NCBI GenBank assembly: GCA_918026815.1
Contig: CAKJVC010000030.1
Span: 930,001-994,000, forward strand
Direction of reading: 5' to 3'
Length of the DNA stretch: 64,000 bases
Source: Chalara sp. BL73
Taxonomy: Eukaryota; Ascomycota; Leotiomycetes; Helotiales
In this document: in pieces, positions 23,499 to 35,327 of the stretch
Layout: each line of letters opens with the position of its first letter
How positions within the stretch are numbered: position 1 is the stretch's first letter
Program-made: the position numbers and the translations under genes
The notes under the pieces: model-generated
What the model saw: the letters and a program-made list of their open reading frames with translations, nothing else
Told to the model about the DNA's origin: nothing
Databases searched by the model: none

Positions 23499-24647
23499 GT
23501 TTGCGACGTTGATTGAGGAGAGATTGAGCTGTGAAGAAAGTTCAACTGTCCTGTTGAAGCTGTACGCGTTGGAGCTCTGCCTTGTAAATTAAGCTAGACT
23601 AATTTAGGCCTAGACTGGTCATCTCTTGGCACTGGACTGATCTCAATTACTGGCTTCTTGTCGCCTTAGAGCATCTTAATGTAACTTCATCTCACTTCAG
23701 CCTTTCGGTATGCTTCTTTGTGCTATAGAACTCTCCAGTTATTTATCTATGGCAAAGCGCTCGGGTTGGCAACCCCGCGTAGGCTGAGGCATATTGGTAC
23801 CCTGATCTACCATCTAGTACCACTAACCAGATTGCTATTCACTCTAAAACGCCTACCTTTCCAGCGACATATTTTATTTAGTGTCCCTTTTCAATTAGAT
23901 TGCGTTGCTATGACTAGTTCGATATGTCCTTGCGTGGGTCGAATAGAGGAAGGTCTGCAGCAGGTGAAAGCATGTGTTCCCATCACGTCACCATGATATC
24001 AGTTCCACTGTGCTACGGAAACAAATGCTATCAGGTCTCAATCGGCTATGGCTTATTCTTCTTCTGAAGGTAGTATAAGTGTAGCACTTTGCGGTATACT
24101 TGTATCTAGCATTAGTAAGCCTGGGATATATGCTAGAAGTCATGAGGTATGCTTAAAACACTTGTCCAGAATGGTGTGCACCCTCAGAATACCATACAAT
24201 AGTCTTTTTATGCTTCCCCTTAAGGATCATATATAGAGGACACTCCTTTCTTAGTCAATGTTATTTGCCGCCTGAGCACGTTGATTTGAGTAGTTTTGAC
24301 ATACGTGAAAGGACTTATCCTCCCTACATCAGAGAAATGGACCTTGTCCCTTCTTTAGATTCGTCGGGTAGGAAAGGAATTTGAGAATCATGTGCTCCGT
24401 GACATGGAGCAGCTACTTAGCCATTTACGGCAATCGTTGCAGCATCTGTTGCTGTTTATTGTTGTTTGTTGCAAATTCTAACCGCCTGACCACACCCCTG
24501 TCGTTCCATGCATACGACCTTTAAGTTTCACTGCCCAACCTTCAGATCGCACCAAAAAGCAAGACATAACCCTTTTCTCAAAAGAATTCCAGCCTCAATT
24601 AAAGACCCAAATCGACTCAGCTTGCTCACTGGAGGTTGAGGAACCAA
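23499..24647. other. Intergenic region, nothing recognised
   Basis: Divergent promoters of the proteasome subunit (minus) and the small 74-residue gene (plus) should lie in it. Small frames at 23718-23996 and 24048-24236 have no family signal. Confidence 0.45.
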
Positions 24648-24970
24648 ATGTCGAGTGCGGATAATGACTGGTCCCATCCCGTCTGGGATGAGCTCCCGGT
24701 TTATGACCTGACGAAAGAGATTGTAAACAAATTTCTGGCGGAGAAGTTCGGAAACTATAATTTTTTTGTCACTGTAACGCCATCTTGGAGGCTCTCCTAT
24801 CGTCGCTGATTTCTTCAGTCTGTGAACGCTGATACCCTCAAATTCTGGATTCCGAGAAAGTTGACCGAGGTATGGTTTTGGTCAATACAGTTTTATCCAA
24901 AAACCAGGCTGATACATGACAGGATGAAAGAGACCAGCTCAAACTGCGAGGTAACCGAGTCAAGGATTGA
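24648..24970 (+). CDS. Small uncharacterised protein, 74 residues, three exons
   Basis: Exons 24648-24773, 24819-24869 and 24923-24970 each end at a clean GT and restart at a clean CAG. All junctions are phase 0 and the total is 75 codons with a TGA. The protein opens with acidic and aromatic residues (DNDWSHPVWDELPVYDLTKE), runs through VNKFLAEKFGNYNFFVT, then LKFWIPRKLTEDERDQL, and ends basic. The pattern of conserved-looking Trp/Pro residues and two short introns (45 and 53 nt) suggests a real gene that ORF-length filters would miss. I do not know its function. No signal peptide or membrane segment. Confidence 0.68.
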
Positions 24971-25555
24971 TTGGGGCGGTGGTTGGTAGAAGACGATGCC
25001 TTAAGCATGTTGGTCAGGAGGGACAACAATGGGGCAAATGATGGATGTGGGCTAGGAATGGAAGACAGTGTCGTGGATGCTACTGGACCGAATACGGGGA
25101 TAGACATCTGTCGTCAATTACAATAGAAGACCAGCTTCTGAGTGCCACATACAAAATCTATGCCCTTTGCCCGTTAGATTTTCCGTAACCGCCTGACACT
25201 CTGCCTCGCCTTCGCCAAAAAAGGCGTCAGTGGCGAGTGATGGAAGCACAGCCACAGGGAATTAGTTGACCCGACAGAATGGTCGACATACCTTGCAGAA
25301 CTAAGACACAAATATTTCGTCCAATAGGATCTTATTTTGGCGCAACAAACTGTGCAAGATGCAACATACAGCCACTGCATCTCTGCGTCTCGCTTGGGAA
25401 CCGCAGGGCGGCCAAAGAATCTGGCCGCATAAAGACCAACTTTGAGTGATATCATTCCTCTATTATCAGTTTATAAGGAGTTTGATGAAGCGTGACAGTC
25501 TACTTCCCTACATCTTTATCCATCTTTCGCGCTACTCTGTCGGCCAGCAGCGGTC
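24971..25555. other. Intergenic region, nothing recognised
   Basis: Lies upstream of the CorA-like gene and should contain its promoter. The open frames on the minus strand here are unsupported. Confidence 0.45.
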
Positions 25556-27609
25556 ATGTCTACTTATCAGTCATTTTGCAAATCTGTCCAATCATTCGAA
25601 ACTTTTCCTCAAAACATTGTCAAACCGGCGATATCCAAACATCACTTGGAAGCTTTCTACCGAAGGCTAAATGAACATGAGAAGCGGTTGTTTTGTCGAG
25701 ATGGTCAGGCTAGTGTCGATTTGTGGGACTTCCATGATGAGCAGCAGGGTGCGCAATCTTGGCTTCAACATCAATAGGAGACATAGCTAACAGCTAGTAG
25801 CATTCCGTAATGCCTTAATCTCTACAGAGATTGACCTGGAAGAGCAAATCAGTGGAGGAGGGAGTATAGCCAAAGACCCACGCAGTCGGTTCTTGTGAGA
25901 TTGTTCTTCCCTCCAGATTTAGACGCAAGCTTATGAAATTCTCTTTCTCCAGCTTCATACATGCGAGGCACTCGCGAGATAGACTAAGAATAAGCCGTGA
26001 AATGCTTGCTTTCGTCTTCACATATCATCAAGTTATGCCCAGCTTTCTAGACTTCATATTCCCCTTCGGCCATCAGCAATATGCTGAGGATTTCTACTTC
26101 AGCGGCTTCCGCGAAGATACCAGATTATCTGTTCTAGATGGTGGTCTGCAGATCCTGGAACTTGGTCGGTCTGGCCGAGAGCTCCGAGTTTGCTATAGCC
26201 TGAAGTCTGTAGAGCCTATACCTAACGCAGACGATAATGCGTTTCACTGGCCATGGTCCGTTCGCCAAACGGCCCTTTATACTTCGTTTGATATAGTTAC
26301 TGGAAAGTCGTTTTGGACCATCATCAAGGGCAATCATTTAATCAGAGACCGGATACAGTCAGCCTCCGATGCAAACTCTATCGAAACAACAGCGAGTGCA
26401 TTCATCTCGGTGCTAGATACCCATCTCGTGCTTTGCGAATGGTGTGTTGAGGACTGGAGGTGGTATCTTAGCTTCTTAGAAAAGAAGCTTCAACAGCTTA
26501 CCCGCCGAGCTCTTGCTGTTGACATGTCTGGAATCTCCACTTTCGTTGAATCTTCTTTCCAAAATCAGGAAAAGCTTCCAACGACTTCGATCACGAGGGG
26601 TTTCTCGGATATATCGAAACGCCATTTCACCTTTTCTCGACGGCAGAGTGGAATTTCGCCACAAATCCAGCAAGAGCCTAAGTTTCCGTTGCAAGCACTA
26701 CCAGAGAGGCTTGAAAACCCAGTTTCGAATATTCCCCCACAACTGCCACCCGTCCTTCCACCGGGAATGGGTGGGCCGATGCAGCGAGACTTTGAAGATC
26801 TTGATGATGTTGTGTCAGTAGGTGCACTACAAAAGGTGCAGCACATTGAAGACAAAGCTACGGAAGTTCTTCTAGCAATCACATCTAATATTAAGGTTGT
26901 TGAGAATATTAGAGATCACTATCAGAAGGCGTTCTCAGCCATTTTAGAGGATTGTCCTCTTGATTTCCAAGAACAGTGTAATGCACGAATGAAACGCTTC
27001 ATAAAACGTATATTCAATGTACTTGGTGATCTAAATATGGGTCGAGATAGTGCAGAAATTCTATTGAGTTTGATTAACAGGCGTAGAGAACTGGTGAGCC
27101 AACTTCAAATTGTTTGCCTCTCAAAAATTGACGGAGAATCTAGCTTTCTGGACTCTTGGATATTCGGAATATCGAGGCTAGCCAGCGCGTTGCCAGAGAG
27201 GCGCAATATTCTGCCAAAAAGATGGAGGCAATGACGGAGTCAATGCACCAAATCGCTATCAAGACTAAGCAAGAGACTGTCTCCATGAGAATCATCACCC
27301 TGGTCACTTTATTCTTTTTGCCTGGCACTTTTATTTCTGTAAGAACCAGTCTTTCCTATTATATTTGGTCCTCCACAGATAGATCATTCTACTAATCTTT
27401 CATAGACAATTATGAGCACCGATATCATCTCGTTTCAGACAACGCAGGAATCTGGTAAAGTCTTCCAGCTTGGTGCTCTTCAGCTATATCTTGCCATCAC
27501 CATTCCAATGATGGCAATCACCTTTGCTGCCTGGGGCGTTGTGTATAGATGCATCAACCGTAGGGAGTCTGAATCGAGCCGGAGTAACTCCTCTGCTGTA
27601 GGAGCATAA
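25556..27609 (+). CDS. CorA-like Mg2+ transporter-type fungal membrane protein
   Basis: Five exons, 25556-25748, 25828-25894, 25953-27093, 27144-27338 and 27406-27609, join to 599 residues with every phase consistent. The N-terminal two thirds is a soluble domain with the fungal CorA-like pattern (KDPRSRF...FTYHQVMPSFLDFIFPFG, then HLVLCEWCVEDWRWYLSFLE). A Pro-rich linker follows near residues 290-330. Then comes a long helix ending SMHQIAIKTKQETVSMR, a first membrane helix IITLVTLFFLPGTFI (the position of the CorA GMN-type motif, which is not conserved here), a short loop, and a second helix LYLAITIPMMAITFAAWGVVY. Ion transport is inferred from fold only. It is followed in the same direction by the kinase-VWA gene, 583 bp downstream. 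Confidence 0.88.
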
Positions 27610-28191
27610 GGCACTACCAAAGCTCAATATACCAGTTAGATCAAACAGTAATCACTAATTCTCTATATCTGAGCATCGCTTTCAATCGAGAGACAGATAG
27701 ATCCTCCCATCCTGTACTTAAGTCACAGTTCCAGCGAGCGACTATTATTGCAAATTATTAGGCACAATACACACAAGATGTGTTGTGATTACATGACAAA
27801 AGTTCCAGGCCCACACTAGGAATTCTTGACAACTCATCCTTTCCGGTCATGTCCTTGGAGCCATACAGCCCTCTTAAAACGCCAACTGCAGGGTCGTGGT
27901 GTTGGCTTTGGGGGCTAAGGAGGGACTGGCCAGTGGCCCGGAGATCCCTGTCCCCCCTGCGCCATCACCAGTGTGCTGCCTCATATTGCCGCTGTGGGCC
28001 AATCATTCGGCCATCATATCCAACAACGCTACCAACAATCGTAACTTCGCATGGATTGCTCAATCCCCATCCTCGTAGCAGTTTGGTCAACCCGTCAAAC
28101 CTGGATCCCAAAGCTACAAAACGCTCATTGTAATGTCGAACCGATTCATGAGCACATATTCTAGTATTAGAACAGGTAGCAATGATCAGAC
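27610..28191. other. Intergenic region between two co-directional genes
   Basis: Should hold the 3' end of the CorA-like gene and the promoter of the kinase-VWA gene. Nothing else was recognised. Confidence 0.45.
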
Positions 28192-31100
28192 ATGAATCAA
28201 AAGAGGCAGCCAAGCTGGGAGCCAGCTCTTTCGAGATTCTTTGAGTTCGTCCATAACAGTACGCTTTTCGAAGTACTTAGTCCAGGTGATTCCGTCATAC
28301 CAGCAAATACACGCCCCTTTGTTCCAATAGATCAAGTTCAGGCTTACTTTACAAGAAATAAGTCTGCTGAGTTGAAGAATATTATTTCAAGTTTATTTCC
28401 GCCAACTGATCCTTGCTATCCGATCTATCCCAAAGATATTCTGCCGAAGTACACTGCGGTTTTCTGTACTCTGTTGCTTTGTGGCCGGGGTTGTTACATC
28501 GAACATTTTCGGCACAATGACAGCCTGAGTGATGCGGCTATGCCATTTGATATTAACAATCCTCCACCCCATTTTCCTACCGCTACTGGAGATGACAATT
28601 TGCTCGCAGACTTCTGCGAGACTCAATGGAAGTTTTGTCCGGCCGTGTTAGACGACTCCGTATCTGATAAGCATTATGAAGAGGAACGTATCTTACCAAT
28701 AACAACTAGGAAGCGGCTTGCTGGCGGAGCGACGGCGAACTTATGGCTCATTACAGTACATCCATCATATAACAGATTAGTCACAGGGGATTGCAAAACA
28801 GTAAGTGGCATGCTTAAACTAAGAACATTGTTTCTAAAATTCTAAGTAGTCTGATGGTAACGGCACGAGTACATTTGTCCTAAAAGAGTATTCTACGCTA
28901 GATGCACGATCATATTATGACAATGAAGTCGCTGCCTTCAGAAAAGTGGGTGATAGCCCAAATGTTATTGGCTATTATGCCAGCTTCGTGCGTGGAGACA
29001 CGTTCAATGTGGTCTTAGAACATGCAGATATGGGAAACTTGAGTGACTTTTTCGAAATCCAAGCACCCCCAGCTCAATCAGAGCAAATCATCAAACTATG
29101 GGAGAAGCTTTTCCGACTTATAGATGGTCTGCGTGCTATTCATACAATTAAGCCTTTCCTCTCAGATGGGCCTAGCATATTCCAAGGGTAAGCACCTGTC
29201 TAATCGATCTTCTTTGTCTTTAGACTGTACTAAGCTTCCTCTAGATGGCACCAAGATGTCAAACCCGGCAATATTCTTGTTGTGAGCAATGGTGACAGAT
29301 ACAATTCCGGTTTGCAATTTAAGCTTGCAGATCTAGGTATAAGTCACTTCAATATCAACTGCCCATCGCGGGCTTCTTTGGCTAGCGATACTTATGGAAC
29401 AAGAACTTACGGTAAAAGAATATCTGTCACTGGTTTTATGTTGCATTTATTGATTAATTCTAGGTGCACCCGAGTGCTTTCGGCCTGATCAGGCGAGCGC
29501 GAAGACAAAGCTCAGAATCAATCAGAACATCGATATCTGGTCTTTGGGCTGTATCTACAGCGAGGCAATTTGTTGGATGGCACATGGTAATTATGGCGTA
29601 CTAGAGTACCGTGAAGAACGAAAATTGGAAACAAGCACAATTTCTGCCATGGGCGAGATTGGTGGCCTTGATTGCTTCCACGACCAAGAGAAAGCTCTTG
29701 ATGCTGTGCACAAGTCCCACAAAAAATCTCTAGAAGAGCTTCGGAGAAAGTTTCCATACAATGACGCAGTCATTCAGATGGTTATTTCAATCATTGATAT
29801 GGTGGAGAGCATGCTGGTTGATACCACTGCAAGGCCAACCGCTCATCAACTATGGAATAAGCAACTGACAATAATCGAGAGGGCACGGCAAAATCAGGTG
29901 GCTTGCAATTCTCCAGTGCCCCCAACCCCTCATTCTGCAAACAATATGACTCTGACAAATTGCCAACGTCCTCCAATAGACGGCCCACCAATATTACCTC
30001 CAGTTTTGCCTCCAGAATACGCTACTCTGTACGGACCTCAAGTGATCACGCCTAATAATGATTTGACACAAAACCACAAAAGAAATTATTCTGACATATC
30101 ACAAGGAGAGCAGAATGATACTTTCTGCCAAAGTCCAGAGATGTATGCGGTCGAGAACTCATTATTGCAGGCGCGGCCAGATCCCGCCCCAGATCTTTCT
30201 CGGCATAATTCTCCCTTCAGCACTCCTTCCCCATATACACCTTATACACCAAAGACCAGCGCATTCGGCCAATTTCGCAATCAATCTACCCCAAAATGTT
30301 TGGTACAAGAAGAGCACAATCAAGACGACTTCATTGCCGATGAATTGTTCCATGAGGATAGCGATTCAGCAACCACAACCACGACATCTGCAGTGCCATA
30401 CGGCGGTGGTCAGGAGGCCAAAGGTTCAGAAATACAAACTTGTCCTTCAGCACAACCAACCTTCAACAGCTCAAGCATATCTGCGCTAGGGTTGATCTAC
30501 CAACAACCAGTTGTTCCGGCACCAAACGTGCGGGTAACTCCTCACTCGATGAATATCATTGAACCGTCAAGCAATTCAATATCTGAGGATCATCCGCCAA
30601 AACGACCTTCAATTCGACGGAATACGACCCCGGACTACTTGACCTTGGACGAAGCACTGGATCAAAAACAAAAATGGAACAATAAAAAGACATCGCGTTC
30701 TTGGCTGAATCAAGACCTCCTTAACCGGCTCAACGATAGACAATTTGTAGGTGAAATTAATAGAAGTTGATGGCTCAAGCTAACATGATATAATAGATAT
30801 TTCTCATTGATGACTCTTTCACTATGATTGAGCATTGGCCTAACGTCTGCAGAGTCTTCGAGGCCCTGTCCTTCATGGTAGGACACATAGGCGATGCTAG
30901 ACTTTCCTTATACTTCACTATTTCCAAAAAATTCGTGAAGGATACGAAGAGCTCGAAAGACTTGCTTGCAATCATCGAAGCGATGCAAGATGAGGTAAGT
31001 TCAAAGGATTCGACGACAGATATTAATGTACGTCTATCACAAATAATGGAGGACTACAAAGACAAGCTTGACAGCAGAAGCTGGTGGAGAAGGAAACCTA

Positions 31101-31451
31101 AACCTCTAAGTCTCTTTATTCTTACAGATGGTATCTGGGAGGAACAAGTCACGGCTTCGGAGCCGATTAAGAGTGCCGTTGCGAAACTTGAGGATCTGCG
31201 GAAAGACAAACGACAAATTGGAATCCAGTTCATCAGGTTTGGAAATGATTTGGAAGGGATAGAGAAATTAGAGCACCTTGACGACAGACTCGATGTGCCA
31301 AAGTGGGATCCCCTCGATCACATGCGGGGACTTAGCTAACTATTAGGGTAGGGATATTGTAGACACAGAGCCGAGCCACGGGAACATCTGGAAGATGCTT
31401 TTGGGTCCGATCAGCGAGAAGTACGATAGCCGGATGTATACTATTGGGTAG
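28192..31451 (+). CDS. Protein kinase-VWA fusion protein
   Basis: Six exons, 28192-28800, 28850-29187, 29245-29411, 29464-30746, 30797-31294 and 31347-31451, give exactly 999 residues. The kinase domain runs from about 174 to 490. It has a loose Gly loop (LAGGATANLWLI), Lys215 in FVLKEYS, HQDVKPGNIL (residues 318-327; HQD for HRD, Asn kept), LADLG near 345 (DLG for DFG) and GAPECFRP around 372-379. A Pro/Ser/Thr-rich linker fills 500-780. A von Willebrand A domain begins at 800 with FLIDDSFTM (MIDAS DxSxT), has LFILTDGIWEEQ, and ends with DIVDTEPSHGNIWKMLLG. Key catalytic residues remain, so activity is plausible. The VWA module suggests protein partners. Substrates unknown. Confidence 0.9.
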
Positions 31452-31789
31452 CCAGTTTCAACATGCTCGATTGCACTTCGAAAGACCCGCGTCCATGATG
31501 TAGCCGGATAATTTATTGAGCTTTATTTACAGATACTAGAGGATCTTCATATACGACTTGAGATACACAATACCCTGAGTACAGAACAAGGATATGATCC
31601 AGGTTAATCGGTGCATGAAGGTTGCCTGGATAAACACGTTAGCGGAAAGTAGCCCCTTGATATCTACTTGAAATGCAGGAGGATAAATTGAATACTACGT
31701 ACAAATTGAATCTACTTACATAGAACTTGAATTATAGCAATCTTCTACTTGCTGTTTGTATCACCGCCTCAGTAATCAACCAAAATACT
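31452..31789. other. Convergent 3' intergenic region
   Basis: Between the kinase-VWA gene and the minus-strand acetyltransferase. Only 3' UTR sequence is expected. Confidence 0.45.
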
Positions 31790-32535
31790 CTAATCATTTT
31801 GGGATAACCTGATCATAAACCACAGCCTGTACAAGCCCCATCCATAGCTCTCACCCTCCGGGCCCAACGCCCACTCCCCAAGTTTGAGATCAGCATGATC
31901 AAAATCCTTAAAACCAATATGCTTATACAATCCATGAGCCCACGGCGTTGCCAACAGGAAACTTACTATGCCCTCTCGATCCGCCATCTCCTCCCCCCAC
32001 TTCATCAAAGCAGTCGCAACGCCTCTCCTCTGAAACTTCGGCAACGTGAACAAGCCATTGACCAAGATATGGCGCTTGCCTTCCGCCCACTCCCGCCACA
32101 CCTTCCATTGTTTCCCGTAAAAGGATCTTGCAAGACCATCCTGACGGGAAAGTTTTGTCCTTCGTCATTCTTGGCAGAAGAAGATGGAGTTGCGTACAGG
32201 TTTAGGGATTCCTCGGAATCATATTTGAACTCCCGGGGAATGACCAGCCAAGAGACCCACCCCATGACCTCACCTTGGTCGTTGACGGCTTTCCTGCCTA
32301 TGAACTTGATTTTCGGGGAGCGCATCTGGTCGCGGAGGATATCCTCGACTGCTTTTTGGAAGGCGGTCGGGTTGGGGTAGAGGAGCTGGAAGAAGAGATC
32401 CGGGCTGCACGCTTCGACGTGGACGCGTGCCATGGTCGGGATATCTGAGGGGAGAATGGGGAGAAGTCTTGGTGCGGGATATGTATTCGAGGTCGGGGCT
32501 GGGAGCATATTTACTCCCGCAGCGGATGAAGACAT
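31790..32535 (-). CDS. GNAT-family N-acetyltransferase
   Basis: Two exons, 32198-32535 and 31790-32126, give 224 residues. The 71-nt intron has a GTACGC donor and a TTGCAAG acceptor. The fold is clear: RLLPILPSDIPTMARVHVEAC at the front, GEVMGWVSWLVIP in the central sheet, then the acetyl-CoA loop in LPKFQRRGVATALMKWG (QRRGVA), and an HGLYKHIGFKDFD closing block. Without splicing, the acetyl-CoA half would be in another frame. The chosen ATG at 32535 precedes the conserved region; one at 32625 is also in frame. Small-molecule or protein N-acetylation in the cytosol or nucleus; substrate unknown. Confidence 0.85.
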
Positions 32536-33143
32536 CTTTTTGATCTGGTATAGTTTGGTGGGTAGCAGCAGACTTGTGTGGACTTGATCATTTGTCGTAA
32601 TGGATGTCAGGGAAATTGGTAGCACTTTCCTATTTGAGAATCTGACAGATTTCCTTTACGTGAGGTATAGTATGAGGCACTGAACGGAGGATGCACCTTA
32701 ATAACTATTCGCATCCTTTCGTATACTAGACTAAAATATTGTACGCTAAGGTATTTAAACACAGGACGCTTTTCTATTCTAGCCAGGAAGAAGAGGCGTT
32801 GCTACCCCTGAATTAAGCGAGAGGAGAGTCTGTACAGCCCGTTCCAGTGCAGGTCACGGCTTCTTCAAGTTCCTTTCTTGTGCTTAATGAGACGTAGTAT
32901 CTATTTCCACAGATTTCAAAGCACCTTCAGAACGTCCAAACGCAACATAGGAGGTTGTTTGCAGGTTGAGTACATATGCTTATTTCCATCCCCGCTATCT
33001 GCCAAGGCAATTCTTGCCTAATGCTGTGCGGCCGCTAGCCTCCTAGCCCCTGCTCCAGAATAGTCTTGGCCCAGAATTTTTTTATTTTTTGAAGAGAGCC
33101 TCCAAGTTTCGCAGCCAGAAAGAGGGCTGCCCTGACAACAACC
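32536..33143. other. Divergent promoter region
   Basis: Sits between the start codons of the acetyltransferase (minus) and RRP9 (plus) and so serves both. No other feature recognised. Confidence 0.5.
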
Positions 33144-34916
33144 ATGTCTTCTTTCTTCGCGAAGCCGAGATCAGACAATAAGCGCAAACGGCCCGATACA
33201 AATGAAGCTCCCAAGAAGCGTTTTGCGGCGTCCAAGCCGTCTCGACAATCGAAACCTGCCCCGCGAAAACCTCAGAGAGACGAATCTATAAGCGGGAGCG
33301 ATGATGAGAGTGAAGATGGGGGAAGAGCTAGATCTGAGGACCTAGGGGATGAGGTTTCCAGTTCAGATGGGGAAGGTGAAGAGGAAACTGCGGCAGACAA
33401 AAGGAGACGGCTTGCGGAGCAGTATTTGGAGAATGTTCGGCAGGAAGTTGACGCAGTAGGGTTTGATGCAGAGGAGATTGACCGGGACCTGATTGCCGAG
33501 CGGTTACAAGAAGATGTCGCAGAGTCGAAAGGTCGAATGTACAGGAAGCTGGCGGAAGAATTGACGTTTAAGAGTGCTTCGCATAGCATCTTTAAATGCA
33601 ACACCCAGAGCTTTACCAGTGTCGCAACTTGTCCGCCGTATGCGTATACGGCGACCAAGGACTTATGTTTGATAAAATGGAGGATACAAGAGTATGTAAC
33701 TACTACGTGGGCGTGCATTTTACACTATTAACTGGGATTTAGTCTGCCCAAGGATCAATACCCCGGGAAAAAGACAAAGTCAAGACAAGCACCGCCTCGA
33801 AGGAAGCCTGTACAAGTGGCATTCGCAAAGGGGAACCGAGAAAAGGCGAAAGATAAGACAACATATCAAGGACATGTAGACAACATCCTGACAGTGGCTG
33901 CCTCCCCAGATGGGAAATATGTTGTCACTGGAGGACGAGATCGGAGAATAGTGGTGTGGGACGCAAACAATCTGACTGTTATACGGGTGTTCCAGCAGCA
34001 TCGAGATTCAGTAACTGGTCTGGCCTTCCGGCGGGGTTCGAATCAGCTATACTCGAGCTCCAAGGATCGGACGATAAAAATATGGAGTTTAGACACAATG
34101 GCATATGTGGAGACGCTGTTTGGACATCAGGATGAGGCGGTAGATGTTGCTACATTAGCAAAGGAGAATTGCATAAGCGTAGGAGCACGGGACCGAACGG
34201 CCAGATACTGGAAAGTCGTCGAGGAAACGCAATTAGTATTTCGAGGTGGAGGAGGAGACAAGAAGAAAAGCGGCACTACGCCGAGAGTGCTAGAAGGCAG
34301 CATTGACCGTGTGGCCATGGTCGATGAAGAAATGTTCGTCACCGGCGGAGATAATGGCGGACTATCACTTTGGACGATACATAAGAAGAAGCCTGTCCAC
34401 ACGCTATATTTGACACACGGCACAGATCCGGCTATGAGACCTGACGAGGCGTCTGCGGAAACGCATCCAGATCCGAAGGTCATTCCTACGCCACAGCCAA
34501 GATGGATTACAGCGCTTGCGACAATTCCTTTCTCGGATGTTATCTTGAGCGGTAGTTGGGATGGGCATGTTCGAGCTTGGAGAGTAAGCGACGACAAGAA
34601 GAAAATCGAGCCTCTTGGAACAGTCGGAGCACCTTCTTTAGCACAGAACGGGCTTAGCAATGGTGATCCTTCATCCATGCCAGAACCATTGCCAATAATA
34701 AAAGGCGTGATCAACGATATATCAGTATTCGAGCGAGGAGACAGAGGAAAAGACGGGGTCTGCATCGTTGCGGCCGTAGGCAAAGAGCATCGATTTGGCA
34801 GGTGGAAGAAGATACAGCAAGGGAGGAATGGAGCCATGGTATTTGAGGTGCCCAGGATAGAAAAGTCGACGTCGAATGGTGTGTCTGAAGATGCAGGTGC
34901 AGATGATGAATCATGA
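33144..34916 (+). CDS. rrp9: U3 snoRNP WD40 protein Rrp9/U3-55K
   Basis: Two exons, 33144-33691 and 33743-34916, give 573 residues. The start is the family's MSSFFAKP-type leader followed by a Lys/Arg and acidic low-complexity region (nucleolar targeting). Next is a conserved AEQYLENVRQEVDAVGFDAEEIDRD helix, then seven WD40 repeats: YQGHVDNILTVAASPDGKYV, QHRDSVTGLAFRRGSNQLYS, FGHQDEAVDVATL, and so on to ILSGSWDGHVRAWRV. Rrp9 binds the U3 snoRNA B/C motif in the nucleolus and is needed for 18S rRNA processing. Introns and length are normal; no anomaly. Confidence 0.95.
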
Positions 34917-35327
34917 GATGTAAAAAAGGCATTGCTCGGAGTTGCAGGGATGCATTTTGGGGAGTTAGGATTATGTGCTGCATAGCAGCATTCCACTCAG
35001 CAATGTTGAGCACAATTACACCTCTCGTATAACTATCACTTTGATAACCTTCGAAGGCGAGTATAATATACATTATATGCTCTTCCGTGTGTTTTCTAGT
35101 ACCCATCCGTTAGCAGAATAAACCATCACGAAAATGTACAGCATAGACCGTGGAATATGATTCGAACGTAGGAACCGTGCACACAACCACGAGCCATAGA
35201 GCAGCCTCTCTAACGGTTAAATACAGATGCGTAAGTAATTTTTACATTTTGGCAAGTCTATGAGCGCTGTACCATTTTGTTCGTCTTCTCCAGGGTATGT
35301 ATTATGCTACATCGTGGCAGCTTCTTT
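34917..35327. other. Convergent 3' intergenic region
   Basis: Between the 3' ends of RRP9 and SAD1. I checked a T-loop-like GTTCGAATC near 35160 for a tRNA and found no matching A box or cloverleaf. Confidence 0.5.

Noticed and set aside
27849..28133. 94-codon frame upstream of the kinase-VWA gene
   Set aside because: No conserved motif; overlaps other frames of similar length on both strands, as expected by chance.
32127..32197. Frameshift in the GNAT gene at 31790-32535
   Set aside because: A 71-nt intron with GT and AG ends restores the frame and gives a whole-codon total, so the gene is best read as intact.
34127..34996. 289-codon open frame antisense to RRP9
   Set aside because: Shadow of a strongly coding WD40 gene on the opposite strand; composition is that of a reversed coding frame and no domain is visible.
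35140..35215. Possible tRNA on the minus strand (GTTCGAATC T-loop-like motif)
   Set aside because: No matching A box, acceptor stem or anticodon stem at proper spacing.
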